Shown: piece after piece, positions 15,949 through 27,801 of the stretch
Layout of the letters: every line of letters begins with the position of its first letter
Numbering within the stretch: the stretch's first letter is position 1
Made by a program: the position numbers and the translations under genes
NCBI GenBank assembly: GCA_003255065.1
Contig: QAOA01001695.1
Location: 1-64,000, forward strand
Reading direction: 5' to 3'
Source: Cercis canadensis
Lineage: Eukaryota; Streptophyta; Magnoliopsida; Fabales; Fabaceae
DNA: 64,000 nucleotides
The notes under the pieces: model-generated
Told to the model about the DNA's origin: nothing
The model's input: only the letters and a program-made list of their open reading frames with translations
Databases searched by the model: none

Positions 15949-16520
15949 CAATAAAGAAGAGTCATTCTTTTGAATAATGTAGATTTGAAAAGTATTTACA
16001 CATCTATTGTACATTTGAAACAATTTCTTTAACTACGGTATTTTTTTTCTTCTTTTTTCTGTTGAGTGTCTCATTTTGGACAAATAATTGAGTGTTGAAT
16101 TTCTGTTGTAGCTTATGTGGAATGCCGTACTTTGGGAATTTTTTTTCGTTTTTTAACCGTGTATGAAGAGTCGCATTTTCACCCCCTTGGAGTCCCATTT
16201 TGGGGTGGAGCACATGTGGAGTGCCGCACTATGATAGTGCACATGTGGAGTGCTGCACTATGATAGTGCGGCACTCCACATGTGCTCCACCATCCAAAAT
16301 GCAACTCCAAGGCTTCATGCAAGGTAAAAAAAAAAATTTCCTAAAGTGCGGCACTCCACGTAAGCTCCAGCAGAAATTCGACACTCAATTGTTTGTCCAA
16401 AATGCGACATTGAACAGGAAAAAAAAAATGCCATAGTTAAGGAAATTGTTTCAAATGTGCGGTAGATGTGTAAATAGTTTTCAAATCTACATTATTCAGA
16501 AGAATGACTCCAATAAAGAA
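15949..16520. mobile_element. Mutator-like MITE (foldback) with 10-bp target-site duplication
   Basis: The element proper is 15959-16510 (552 bp). It begins GAGTCATTCTTTTGAATAAT and ends with the near-perfect reverse complement ending GAATGACTC; the arms pair for roughly 180 bases and more loosely to the centre. The ten bases CAATAAAGAA occur directly on both sides (15949-15958 and 16511-16520). A 9-11 bp duplication with long inverted arms is the mark of Mutator-like elements. It has no transposase, so it is non-autonomous. A diverged relative lies at 56154-56789. Confidence 0.85.
16206..16292. repeat. Central GTGCGGCACTCCACATGTG palindrome of the MITE
   Basis: The centre of the element carries TGGAGCACATGTGGAGTGCC and its exact reverse complement at 16273-16292, with a third, one-mismatch copy of the unit in between. 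Together with the outer arms this could fold the whole element into one hairpin. Confidence 0.75.
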
Positions 16521-18950
16521 TATGGGGATTCTATAATATTATGAGTATATCATGTGATAAATATACGTAATGATATAAATATAATTTATTTTATTTTTTA
16601 AATAAATTTAAAAATAATTAATTTGTATGTGTCATTTATACATTGATTATTTTACATTTATATAAATATAAAAAATATTTAAAAAATTTCTTAAAGAATA
16701 ATATACATTGATATATTTTTTTTTGTTTACACTTAAGATATTTTTATATTTTTTAAATATAAGATTAATTTTTGTTTGAAATTAAAATAATAACTGATAA
16801 ATCTTTTTTAATAATTACGACTTCAAATATTCGAATCCAAGATTTTTAACTTAGAATGTGCTGAAATTCAACTTACTTTCATTCAGCTAATACTTTGTTG
16901 GTTAATATATACAAATATTACGTAAACTGCCATGGGAAACAGAAATCAAATAGAAGTTATTTATATAAGAAACAAAATAAATGGGATTCAATTGAATCCA
17001 AAAAATTATATTGCATGCAAACCGTAAAACGGAGTAAATCATGGTCCGCAGTTGCGGCGATGCAGATGAGACAGACGCTGTGTAAAACGCAGAAAACTTT
17101 TGTGGATGGTCCACAATATCAGACAAAGTGGGCGGATATGATAGATGGCGGCTAAGATGTACGGTTACAAATTTGACACGTGTATAGAAGGTCGCAGCAG
17201 TGACAAATAAAGACAATACAAGGGAAAATGATGGAACGTGTTGAGCGTCGGTCCGTGACTCCGTCTGCTTTCACTCCTAAATCCATTGAGATTCTGTCGG
17301 TCCATCAATTTAGGTTTCTTTCGTATTTTCCTTTATTCAATGCTGCTCTACTCGGTGACGGTGATTGTTGGTTTTTTTTTTTTTGGTAGGTTAGATTCAT
17401 ACTAATCTTATTATTATAATATAATTTTACTAAATTTTTTTAATTTTTTCACAACGTCAATATAATTTTTGGTAATATTGTACTAAAATTTATATTATAC
17501 TCAGTGACTCATGAGTTTAAACATTATATAAAATAAGGTGAGTATTATGTTATTACTCTTTATGTTACACTCTTCGTTTACGCTTAAGACCCAATGAAAA
17601 TTATAATGTGATTTTAATTTTATTGTGAAAATATCGTAAAATTGAGTTATCCAGTATGTGTCAGAACACACAGTTTTTTATAAAATACAAAAATAACAAA
17701 ATATAAAAAAGCGTGTTAAGAAATTATTTTTTCAAGTTTATTTTTTAGTATGATTTCTTATATTATACCGTTCTTATATTTTATATAAAAAAAAATTGTG
17801 TATTCTAACATATAATGAGTGATACAATTTTTCAAAATTTTTATAATAATACTAAAATCACACCATAAATTTTATTAAATTTCACTAAACTAAAAAATAT
17901 AGCATAAAAAAATAATAACTTAATCCTCACCGTAAAATAAAACTGACTGACATTATTATTAAGTCAGTAAGGGACCGGATAGCATATCATTTGCCATTTT
18001 TTCATGTTTTATTGTTTTCTCAAAATCGTAGTTACACAATCATTACAGTCATGTCATATCATACCAAACTTTGCGTACCTGATTTGGTTTTACATTATTC
18101 CCAGCATTACAATCATTTTGCCTTACCTCTATCTCCTCCCTTTTCTACTCTATTTTATCGTTATTACTCTTTTAATCATTATTACTCTTATTTCCACAAG
18201 AATGCTAATTACATAGAAATTGTTTTTATTACAGTTAGGCACCAGGAGTTCCTCTTTCGAAGCAGTTACGCTTAACATTTACTCCTATTGTTCATCAGGC
18301 GTGAACTTCAGTTGTGGCAATGCTTTTCAGAAGCTGATTGGTACCCAAAATTTTATCCGTAAGATAAGACATCATAAAGTTGTAATGTGAGCGTCAAAAA
18401 GTTGATATGCTAACAATAGAAAGAGAAACTGCCATCCAACAATTACCTTGTTTGTCGACGGTTCATGATTTTGTTAACGGGAGCAAAGGAGCAAAATCAA
18501 CTTCGCCACCTTCAAGATAAGAAAGCAAATGGATTATGCTTCTTGTTTACATTCTTCATTCTTTTTTCTTTTCCAGTGATTTGTTCCATTGACGACTTCT
18601 GTCAAACTAACCATAATCATTCATGGCACTAGGAGTCCTCTTTGAAATTTAAATCCCCACATGGAACTAGAAGGAGCAGCAGAAAAAAAAACTTTGAATG
18701 GGAGGCTAATATTTACAATGCTTTGAGACCAGAAGAATGTAAGAAAGGATATACACATATAAAAAGAAACACGCCTAGATCACACTTTACAATCTAACAA
18801 CTGATTACAATTTGTATGCTGACACAAGATCTAGCAAAGGGTTTACACAGAAAGCTTGGACATGAGGTTGAAATTCGCAGCCTGATACTAGGCCAAACTA
18901 ACCTAATATTTACACCATTAGATGGCACCCAAGTTAGAGAAATGCACTGG
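16521..18950. other. AT-rich intergenic DNA between the MITE and the ACT-repeat gene
   Basis: It contains an imperfect inverted repeat at about 17590-17870 (listed separately). Overlapping open frames on both strands near 16895-17216 and 17991-18275 show no protein signatures. The 3' untranslated region of the minus-strand ACT-repeat gene should end somewhere in 18700-18950. Confidence 0.4.
17590..17870. repeat. Imperfect AT-rich inverted repeat, possible degenerate MITE
   Basis: GTGATTTTAATTTTATTGTG near 17611 pairs loosely with AATACTAAAATCACACC near 17848. Further in, the GTGTCAGAACACACAG stretch near 17658 pairs with AATTGTGTATTCTAACATAT near 17794. No clean termini or target duplication could be fixed. 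Confidence 0.5.
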
Positions 18951-21465
18951 TCAAGAACAAGACTTTATCAGACCCAAGTTGTAAAGAAACTTCTCAGAGC
19001 TTGATCGAAAGAGATTACCCAAAGAGAATCTGCCGCTCTCCTGGGATGGAGATTTTGAGTAGACATCATCTTTCACACGCAGTATGGTTAGACCAATCTC
19101 TTTTCGAACTGCCTCAATTGTTTCACTCTTAACTGAATTTCCAGATGCATCAGTCACATAAAAGACATTCATGGCTTGGGAACCCCTAGTTGTAACCTCT
19201 GCACGGCTCACTGAAAGACCGTTTTCTCTAAAAATGCGAGTTACATCAGACAGAAGCCCAACCCTGTCTTCACTACACAGTTCTAGCCGCATACCCTGTA
19301 TCAAACACAGCATAATAATATCACATACAAAAATATAGGACAAGAAGTTGTAAACAAGCATCCAATTCAAACTGCTATATGCTAATACCTCAGAAGTTCG
19401 TCTCCTGATAGCAGCCTCCAAGCAGTGGATCACCCTTTGCCTCTCTGCTTCAGAACTAATAGGGCATCCATCCATGTGCCTTATATAATATTCCTGTAAG
19501 ACAAAAGCAAAGCAAATAGTGATGTTTAATTGTATTCAACATTCAGTGATAAATTCAATTAGCAATCAAAAGCTGTTACAACAAGAGGCTTTTATTCAAC
19601 TCAAGTAATATGACATGTTATCAAGTCTGAGTTTTATCATATTCAAGTAGTAATTAGAAGTCAACTCCGGTAAAATCAGAACAAACCTGATATGCCTCTG
19701 GTCCTTCAGCAATGACAGTTCCATGGTATACCACATATTGCATGTCGGTGAGTGTGCACACTGTATCAAACAGTAACTTAGGTCGGTCTGGACACCTCAA
19801 ATTCACAACAGTGTATTTCTTATCTGAACAATCATCCATCGTGACAAGGAGTTTGCTCCTGTCACTCGTTGAGCCATAATCCCCATCATTAATATCATAA
19901 TCGCGATCAGCATACATCATTTGATGCAGCCTCCTTTCCTTATGAGTAGAACCTAGAGAAACAGCAGTGTTGGCACTCCGCTTATCTCTATCCCCTTTCA
20001 ACACATATTGTAGAAGCTGTTTAATCTTAGCAAGGTGATCAGCGTTGTCAATTGACAATCCAGTTTCCTCATCAGTGATGTAAACAACTGATGCCATTCT
20101 CGAATTGTGGGTCCAGACTTCTGCTGCTACCACATTGCATTTGAGGTCTGCAAGAACAGCAAAAACTTCTGAAAGCAATCCTGGCCTGTCTCGTCCAGTC
20201 AATTCAATCGTTGTATGTTCTGCCGCAGCTTGGACACCAACCGACCTTCTCAAGGACCGAAAACTACGACCTCTTGGGCCCAGTGACTGTGACACGCAAA
20301 ATGAAAATTATCAATATGGCTTAAGTTATCCAAATAAATAGAGAATGATGCAAGAGCAAAACTACTGCTCCTTCATTCTCTGCTTCTTTTTTGATTTAGT
20401 TGCTGATTTATGTTGTAAAAAGGATGATAAATAGAGTACTACGAAAATTTCTTTCTGAGTTATAAGTAGACCAAGCATTGATTCCAGTCTCTGAACCATA
20501 ATCCGTTTCTCCCCCATTCGTCCTTTTTTGTTTCATTCAAAACGTAAAGGGCTCTCTAATGGAATATTTACAGCAGATAGTAGATATTCAGGACCATGAA
20601 TTGAAAGAAACAAAAGCTGAAGGTGGGATATTCTGAAAACTTGAGCAGGACAAATACATTTATATGAGTATTGAATTTAAAGGGAGGACCCTAGATAGTA
20701 TGGTAGGAATTACATTGTCATAACAATGCAAAGTTGCAAAGCATAACTAAAATACTGCTTTGAGAAAAAAGAATCAATTAGCTCCATTCTTTATTCAGAA
20801 AAGAATCAAAGATTTAAAAGAGTACTGCAGCAGATCTACCTGTTGAATGCGGTCAGCTACATCAGCTTCAAGAAGCTTATCCCCATTTTGATCCGTAACA
20901 TGAAAAACTGGGCGAACACCATATGAAACAAGAGAATCAATAGTAATTTTATGAATATAACTACAATAATCAGAAATGTTGTTGAAAAATTGAAGTTAGG
21001 TACCATCCATGAACCATTCTCCATCTGAAGAAATGTAAGCTCGTCTTATAATGAGATTCATATCAGTAAGAACCTGAACGACCTCCAACAAACTCCCACG
21101 CTTATTTGCACTGTCAACCTGCGATTCGCCTAGACATGGTTACAAAGGGACCCTTTGCAATGGTGCACAGGTAAAGCCACAAAGTTTAATCAAGTACCTT
21201 AATCAAAGTGGTTGTCCTGCTGGAAGTGTTATCAACAGTAACCCTGCAAAGGAGCGCCATAGAAATCGGATACCCAGGTCAAGAAATCAACAAATAAACA
21301 ATTGGCCACATACGGTGTCCAGAAAAGTAAGAGCAAATGCAGAACAGAGGATAAGGAGATTAAGTTGAGTGTAAAGAGTAATTTTTTTGACCTGGGAGGA
21401 TTCATTCGAATGACGAGCTTCTCAAATTCTTCATCCACCGCCAAAGAAGAGGACCAACAATCCAT
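18951..21465 (-). CDS. ACR4: ACT domain-repeat protein, ACR4/ACR5-like
   Basis: Seven exons: 21465-21392, 21243-21198, 21118-21004, 20907-20840, 20286-19687, 19493-19389, 19295-18951, giving 450 aa, the usual length for this group. Four ACT domains can be read: about 35-100 ([15 protein letters not shown]), 126-200 ([20 protein letters not shown]), 258-335 ([20 protein letters not shown]) and 338-410 ([14 protein letters not shown]). The N-terminus [20 protein letters not shown] followed by MNPPRVTVDN is typical of the ACR4-like clade, though ACR5 cannot be excluded. ACT domains bind amino acids or similar small ligands; the ACR proteins have no catalytic domain and are thought to act as sensors or regulators (related to GlnD-type ACT modules). 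The short basic tail after ACT4 is complete. Upstream lies a long gene-free region. Confidence 0.93.
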
Positions 21466-21784
21466 TGGGTAGAAGAAACAGGGTACGGCTAATTAGAGTA
21501 TGAGAGGGTGAAAGATACTGAAGAAAAGAAGAGTATACTGTTATGGCAGCCGTCTAATTCTCTGGAATTTGGGTCTGTGTTTTCTTATTTGTGCCACTTT
21601 CTTTGTATCTTGGAAAGGAATGCTATTGCTGTGTGTTGGAGTTGTGAGTTGTGAGTTGGGAGTTGGTTGGGTGGTTCTGGTGGTGGCTCCTGAGCTGGAC
21701 GAAAAGAGTTTGGGAGCGACACAACTAATTTAACAATTTCACAAAAATAATTACTTATCACCAGTATCAAAATGGGGCTGCTAC

Positions 21785-21813
21785 TGCTAATGCTAATGCT
21801 AATGCTAATGCTA
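21785..21813. repeat. (TGCTAA)n microsatellite
   Basis: Nearly five perfect copies of the hexamer TGCTAA lie about 320 bases upstream of the ACT-repeat start codon, in its promoter or leader. Confidence 0.9.
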
Positions 21814-24169
21814 TCCTGTCCTCGCCTTACTCGTTGCTAAACTGGGCCCCACCTAACTTTTCCTCTTTTCCTTTCATATATGGAATTGGATCTCCTCCTC
21901 CTCCTCCCTTGTCTATCTTTTTTTTCTTTTTTCTTTTTTCTTTTTCCGACTCATAATATATCCTCCAACGTCTAACTTTGTAAATTTTCATTTTCATAAA
22001 AAGAAAAAAAAAAAACATATGGAGCTTTAATTATTCATGGTTTCTTTGTTAAATGAGATCTACTAAAAATGTAAAAGGTATTACAAGTTTACAACCCTTC
22101 TTAAGGTTAGGCTTAACAGATTTTGCCATTGAAACATTATTATATTATCATAAAGAAACAAAAATTTTGACCTTGCTACTGCTAACAATATCTTGTAGCC
22201 TAGGCACCAAAAGAGAAGGCGTTCATAAGCTTTATCTTTTTATGAATAAGAAAATGTGTGAATTAATTAATTAATCTAAGAATACTTTGCCTTTTCTCTG
22301 CCCCTTTTTGTCTAAGGTAAGTGGGTAGGTAGCCTTTAAATTGATCTCTTGAATGACATTTGAAATGCGGTAGGAATTGGTAGCAAAAAGAAAAGAAAGA
22401 AAAAAAAAATCAAAGCATGATTTGGTGGCTTTATACATTTCCAAATGTGGTGGGATTGTGCTAAGCTCTCTCATGATCACGAGTCATGAGGATTGAACAT
22501 CTGCCATCTCCAGACTCGAGATTTCATTTGTGGGCTACTTGTGGAACAGAATCAATTCCGCACCCTTTTTACGCTTTTCTCCTACACCTACAATACTCGG
22601 CATTAATGGTATCGCCTTTTGTTATACCATAAATAACATTGTCTACACTCTCTCAAATTCTCAATGCCAATTCCATAGTACTCCAACTGTCACACAAGGG
22701 AAACTCAGTATACATATCAGGAAAAAAATGTTATACACTTTCTCCCAGGGAGATGAAAAGTAGATGACATGACACTGATAATTCATGAATCATGCAGATT
22801 CAGATATAGAAAACCACCTTGATAGAGGAGAGGAGAAGGGTGGTATTTCTCTTGTTATGATTTACTCGTTATCTTCTTTTATTTATTTATTTACTTTTTC
22901 TCTGCAAACAGGTGCAGCTTGCAGCTACATTTTTCTTGTTTTGTTGATAAGCTGGGAAGACGCCCTTTTTCCAAAGCTGGACTTTTTCTGAGTTACTTTA
23001 TATGGATATCCCGTCAGCTTCACTCTTCCATATTTTTTTTTATAAATAAAAGCCAAGTGGAGCTCTATTTTGTAAAGAAAAAGGAAATGGAAGCAGATGC
23101 GGATGCATATGCATATGCAGAGAGGGTTATCAGAGGAAAGTCAAAGCCAAAAAAAAATGATTTATTTAGTTGTTAAGTTCACTTTTATGACCTAGCCTAT
23201 AATATTTAGATTTACAAAAGGAAAGAAGACAAATTAAATTGAAGTGAGCTAATTAGGGTCACTGAACGTTTTTAGGGAATGATTAATGGCAAGGGATGGC
23301 GAAGTAAAAAGAAGAGAAAGTTTAGCCATAGGAATTGATCTCAACTACCAAAAGATGCCTTTATAGTGTCCAATAGGCAACTGTGGTATGTTAATGGTAT
23401 TAGTCAACGAATAAAGACGGCAAAATTGTTTAGGGAAGAAAAAGGAATACCCATAAAGAGGGTAGCAAGGGGAGGGCACAATCATAGATACCACTTGGAA
23501 TAACTGTTTGTACTGCACATGATGGCTAGTGGCCACATGAAGGGAGAAAATGAAGGGGGGAAAACAGAATAAAAAAGAGCTATAAGAATGAATCATTCAA
23601 CTCTTTGGTTTATATGTCTATAGGAAATTTTGGAGTATAGTCATATGTGAAATAAATGGTTTTAAGTTTGCTTTTGCTCACATGAAATTGATTTTTTTTT
23701 TTTTTTTTTGGGTATAGCATGAAATTGAATTTGCATATCGTAATTTAAGGCTGTGGTATGGTAGGACCCAGAAGCAGGGTGGAAATACAAGGAAATAATA
23801 GTCTGAGCAAAAGGTTTGGAGGGATTTGTCGTTGGTAGGCCATTTACAGCGGAGTGTGCATTTTAATGCGTTGATCTTTTACAATTCGCATGTGAAGACC
23901 CAGCAGCGAACACCAGAAGTGGTTGGAGCTTGGTTAGTGGTTGCTTTATTTGCTGCTTAAAGCAAACCGACTATGCAGTCCACGTGGTGAGGGTGAGGGA
24001 GGGAGACAAAATGTCCGTACGGGGTACTGAAAGGACTGTTTGGCTCACCTGCCTATGCACCATGTGCATGTCATACATTTAATGCTTCTTTATATGTTTG
24101 ACCTTTTGCGATGTTTTTCTCCTGCTGTTTTTTTTTTTTCTTTGAATTGTACTTATGTCTCACCCTCTT

Positions 24170-24172
<3 letters not shown>

Positions 24173-24214
<42 letters not shown>

Positions 24215-24240
24215 GCGCGCGCGCGCACACACACATACAC
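24173..24240. repeat. Compound (TC)n(AC)n(GC)n(AC)n microsatellite
   Basis: A run of about fifteen TC units passes directly into AC, then GC, then AC dinucleotides. The alternating purine-pyrimidine CA/CG part could form left-handed DNA. It is likely length-variable. Confidence 0.95.
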
Positions 24241-24884
24241 AGAGTTTAGCCTGTTTAGCTTAATTCGCATTACCATTAGATCAAATGCCAAAGGCTAGTC
24301 CTATGCTAGCTCCATGAATTTTATTTTTTTTGAGTTAGATCATCATGTAATTAAAGTTGTTATTTTACAACTGAAAAAAAATTAAACTTGAAAAATAGAA
24401 AATGAGGAACAACCTTTAAAATTAGAAATGACTTTATTAAATTAAGATATATATTGTTTAGATTATCTTTTACATGAATTAAAATTTTAATACAAAATAA
24501 TTAATAATGAAAAGTTATTTTTAGAAAAAAATTTTAATGGAAGAATATATTTTTTAAAAAGCTTGATAAATTTTTTTTCAAAATTTTGATACACAATTTA
24601 TAAAATAGTGTTTTATGCTGTATGAAATAATAAATAGAGTAATTTATAATATACACAATGGTAAATCAAATTATTTACACTCCACAAGATAATAAATAAA
24701 AGATTATTTTGTATTCAAACATGCCTTGAGATTCTCCATCTATCTATCGTGAAAGTTACCTACCTTTTTGCTAGGGTGTAGTTCTTTGTGTTTTCTCCAG
24801 TATTTCTTATTTAAAAATAAAATGTGACATGATTCTTTTATGTTTGAGTAAACTTGTTAAAATTAGACCGACAGTTTATTTTAG

Positions 24885-25398
24885 GCTTAATTTTAATTTT
24901 AGTCATTTTATTTTAATAACTTAAATTTTTTAGTCTATTTTATTTAAAATGAAACTATTTAATTCTTCTATATTTATAAAATATACAATTTTGGGTCATT
25001 TGTCTTTAAGCCAAAATTTATTAAGTCTATTTTAAAGTGTAAAATTCAGATTGAAAAAAAACGTCCTATGAACTTTACCACAAAATTTTAGCTCGATTTA
25101 AAGGTGAATTAATATAAATCTATAGTTAGATGAAAACTTATATTTTTGGTATTTTAAGTTACGTCCAACCGTTGGATTGAACTAAAATTTTGTGAAGAGA
25201 TTCGTAAGACATAACTTTTTAATTTGAATGGTGAGATTATGAATTAGAGTAATTTACACATTAAAATAAACTTGGGAAATAACGGAATGACCAAAATTAT
25301 ACATTTTATGAATAGAGGAACTAAATTGTTTCATTTTAAATAAGATGGACTAAAAAATTTAAGTTGTTAAAATAAAAAGACCAAAATTGTAATTAAGA
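24885..25398. repeat. Palindromic AT-rich dispersed element, copy 1
   Basis: The left arm starts CTTAATTTTAATTTTAGTC and the right arm ends with its imperfect reverse complement (GACCAAAATTGTAATTAAG). Pairing continues through AACTTAAATTTTTTAGTC and TATTTAAAATGAAAC, so the 0.5-kb unit could fold along almost its whole length. The same family occurs at 29641-30182 and as a stump at 1-88. No transposase is present and no target duplication could be recognised. Confidence 0.8.
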
Positions 25399-27000
25399 TT
25401 ATTTTTTTTTATTTTAAAAGGTCAAAAATTTATCTTTTAAGTATAATTTAAGAAGAGACTTATAAATACTGTTGTTTTTTTTTTTTTATCAAATATATTA
25501 TAAAATGTTGGGGTTTTCATTCATCATGTTCTGGTTAGCCCCCGTGGATTTGTACCGCGATTAAATTTTGATTCAGATTCAATATATTGTTCATTGTACT
25601 TGTACTCACAAAGAGAGGGAGACAGTGTGTAGCAAAATGTTCATTCAATAAAAGATGGCATGAACTGGAAAGGGGGTGAGCTTTATAATGATATTGTAAT
25701 AGAATTGCAGTGTGATGGCATAGCAGCAAACGAGGTTTCCATTTTTGGTTGGAAATGGTGGAGTCTACAATCTCGTCAGCAGAGTGAGAGTAGTGAATAT
25801 AAGAGTGGTATCAATCAGCCTCGGCCCTTGAATTATGGTGGACTTGATCCTCTCTACCCTCTATCTGTTTATAATTTATATGGGTTACGAGTTACGACTT
25901 ATGTGGTCCAAACACCTTAATGGACTCTAACTGTAACTTAACTGGACCACCACCTCTCATTCATCTCATCCACTCATCCCTGCTCATTCCTCGGCTTTTT
26001 GCTTAGCAAATACCAAATGTCACTTACACCAATCAATTATTATCCGCCAACTAAACTCTACCATCTTTTTTGTTTGGATCATATTAACTCTCCAATACAA
26101 GCTAAGCTCACTTCCATCTTCAACTTGTACACCCAGACAAAATATTGCCAATCACTCATCACTCAACTCAGTTTCATTTCATCTTCCTTTTGTTTTTAAT
26201 TTGCCACAGTATAATGAAAGCATTAAAGAATTTACTAAAACAGAGGAAGCCAGTTCAAAAGCAAACATAGGGAGAGATATTCTGATATTGTGACAGGTCC
26301 CTACTCCAAAATGATCATTAGTTTGCCAAAGTTATACTAATGACCTCGTTTATCTTCTTGTTACCTACTCTTGCGGACTCTTCCTGTCTGCTAATTGATT
26401 CATTTTGAATTGTTTCTCAACTTAACTAGAAATGTTATGACTCAGTTGATAGCAGATTAATTGAAGAAACAATCTTTCACTGTTTTTAGGTTACTATAGC
26501 ACTTGAATCAATAGCCAACTGAGCGAAAAACAAGAAAATCAACTCATCTTATTGCATGTCTCCACAAATATAGCATATATATAATAAGCACAACCTTAGC
26601 ATCAGCGCTCCACAGTTTTGGGATGAAAAATCAATCAAGAATAACATAAGGTTCAGATAAATGGGAGAAAACTTTGCAATAGTGGAATCATAAACAACAA
26701 TAAGGCACCTCAAAATTTTCACAACACAACCAAAAGCACTACTAAACCATACTTTTCTTGCTATGCTTCATGCACCGAACACAAGGGAAGGGAACTATAG
26801 TCACCGCTCAAGGTAGGAATCGCAGCCCTGCTAGTGACATATAGAGTATCCAAGTATAAACGCCAATAGATTTGATACAAAGCAATGCAAATTTCTCTGG
26901 AGTGACGAAAATATAATCTGGTTTGCGACAGAGCAGTCAACTCCTGGGTTACTTATGGTACTTGGCGGACAGAATCCTCAACCACAGAATTTGAGCTTCT
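25399..27000. other. Intergenic and 3' flank of the TCP gene
   Basis: No gene is seen. The part next to 27000 should hold the 3' untranslated region of the minus-strand TCP gene. The open frames at 25660-25920 and 25999-26199 lack any recognisable feature. Confidence 0.45.
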
Positions 27001-27801
27001 TTATTGTTTTGATCCTTGAGAATCATCCTTCCGAGTGAGTTCCAGTTGCCGAGTCAGCAACCCAGCACCATCTCTGCCCTGCCCAAGTTGCTGGTAGAAC
27101 TGGGCCATGGCTTCGGTAGTTAACATCCTAATATGACCATCCTGCGACAGACCAAGCTCTAAACCTGGGACTTGCTGGTCGGCTCCACCCAAATTTGTGG
27201 ATAAACTCATTGGACCCATATTTACATGAGGAAATTCAAAACTAGGGAATCCAAATTTGGGCAAGTTGTTTGACTCGTTTGCAGAATTACAAGTCAAAAA
27301 CCCAGAGTTCTGGAAGACTCCTGACCCAATTCCACTTAGATTTGGCCAAACCCCACCTGGTACGAGTGGTCTTGCAAGATTTCCATTCATCTTTGTCCAG
27401 CTGGGCCTACCTTCATACCTAGGACTTGACCCCAAAGTTTCCATCTTTGCGTGCAAACCAGCAGACACAGAGCTTCTCTGTTCAGAAACAGAGGCCCCTG
27501 CTTCTGCAAGAGCTGAAGCTGGGATAGTTCCAGTACCAGTTGCTGCAATTATCGAGGGTTCTGCTTGTTGCAAAAGCCATTGAATTGTTTCGCCATCAGA
27601 CTTGTGACCCAATTCTCTTGTCAATTGGAAAACCCTGGCGGCGCATAGAGCTGGCATCCTTATTCTTCTGCCTCTACCATCAACCTTTTTGTGCCGGTCC
27701 TTGTTGGAAACTCTCTTTGGTGCTAAGTGTTTCTTATCATCCTCTTTGTTCGCAATCATAATTTGGAAGTCCTTGATTTCTGCAGACTTGTTCTCTGCCA
27801 T
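27001..27801 (-). CDS. TCP19: Class I TCP transcription factor, TCP19-like
   Basis: A single exon of 266 aa starting [12 protein letters not shown]. Residues about 29-85 are the non-canonical basic helix-loop-helix TCP domain: [20 protein letters not shown] (basic), [20 protein letters not shown] (helix 1 and loop) and [20 protein letters not shown] (helix 2), with the shorter basic region of class I. Class I TCPs bind GGNCCC-type sites in the nucleus and regulate cell growth and leaf development. The [10 protein letters not shown] block near the C-terminus and the terminal KDDSQGS match what I know of TCP19. The frame stays open for 67 codons upstream (to 28002), but that part looks unrelated to TCP N-termini and is more likely leader. 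The exact paralogue needs a tree. Confidence 0.93.
   Translation of the reverse strand: MAENKSAEIKDFQIMIANKEDDKKHLAPKRVSNKDRHKKVDGRGRRIRMPALCAARVFQLTRELGHKSDGETIQWLLQQAEPSIIAATGTGTIPASALAEAGASVSEQRSSVSAGLHAKMETLGSSPRYEGRPSWTKMNGNLARPLVPGGVWPNLSGIGSGVFQNSGFLTCNSANESNNLPKFGFPSFEFPHVNMGPMSLSTNLGGADQQVPGLELGLSQDGHIRMLTTEAMAQFYQQLGQGRDGAGLLTRQLELTRKDDSQGSKQ

Larger units (their letters stand above)
21466..24884. other. Gene-free region upstream of the ACT-repeat gene
   Basis: It includes the promoter and leader of the minus-strand gene and several simple repeats. Many short open frames exist on both strands, but none shows a domain, splice continuity or composition suggesting a protein. The A/T runs at 21920-22015, 22398-22410 and 23692-23710 are low-complexity only. 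Confidence 0.45.

Noticed and set aside
24173..24240. Possible CRISPR-like or regulatory array
   Set aside because: It is a plain dinucleotide microsatellite without spacers.
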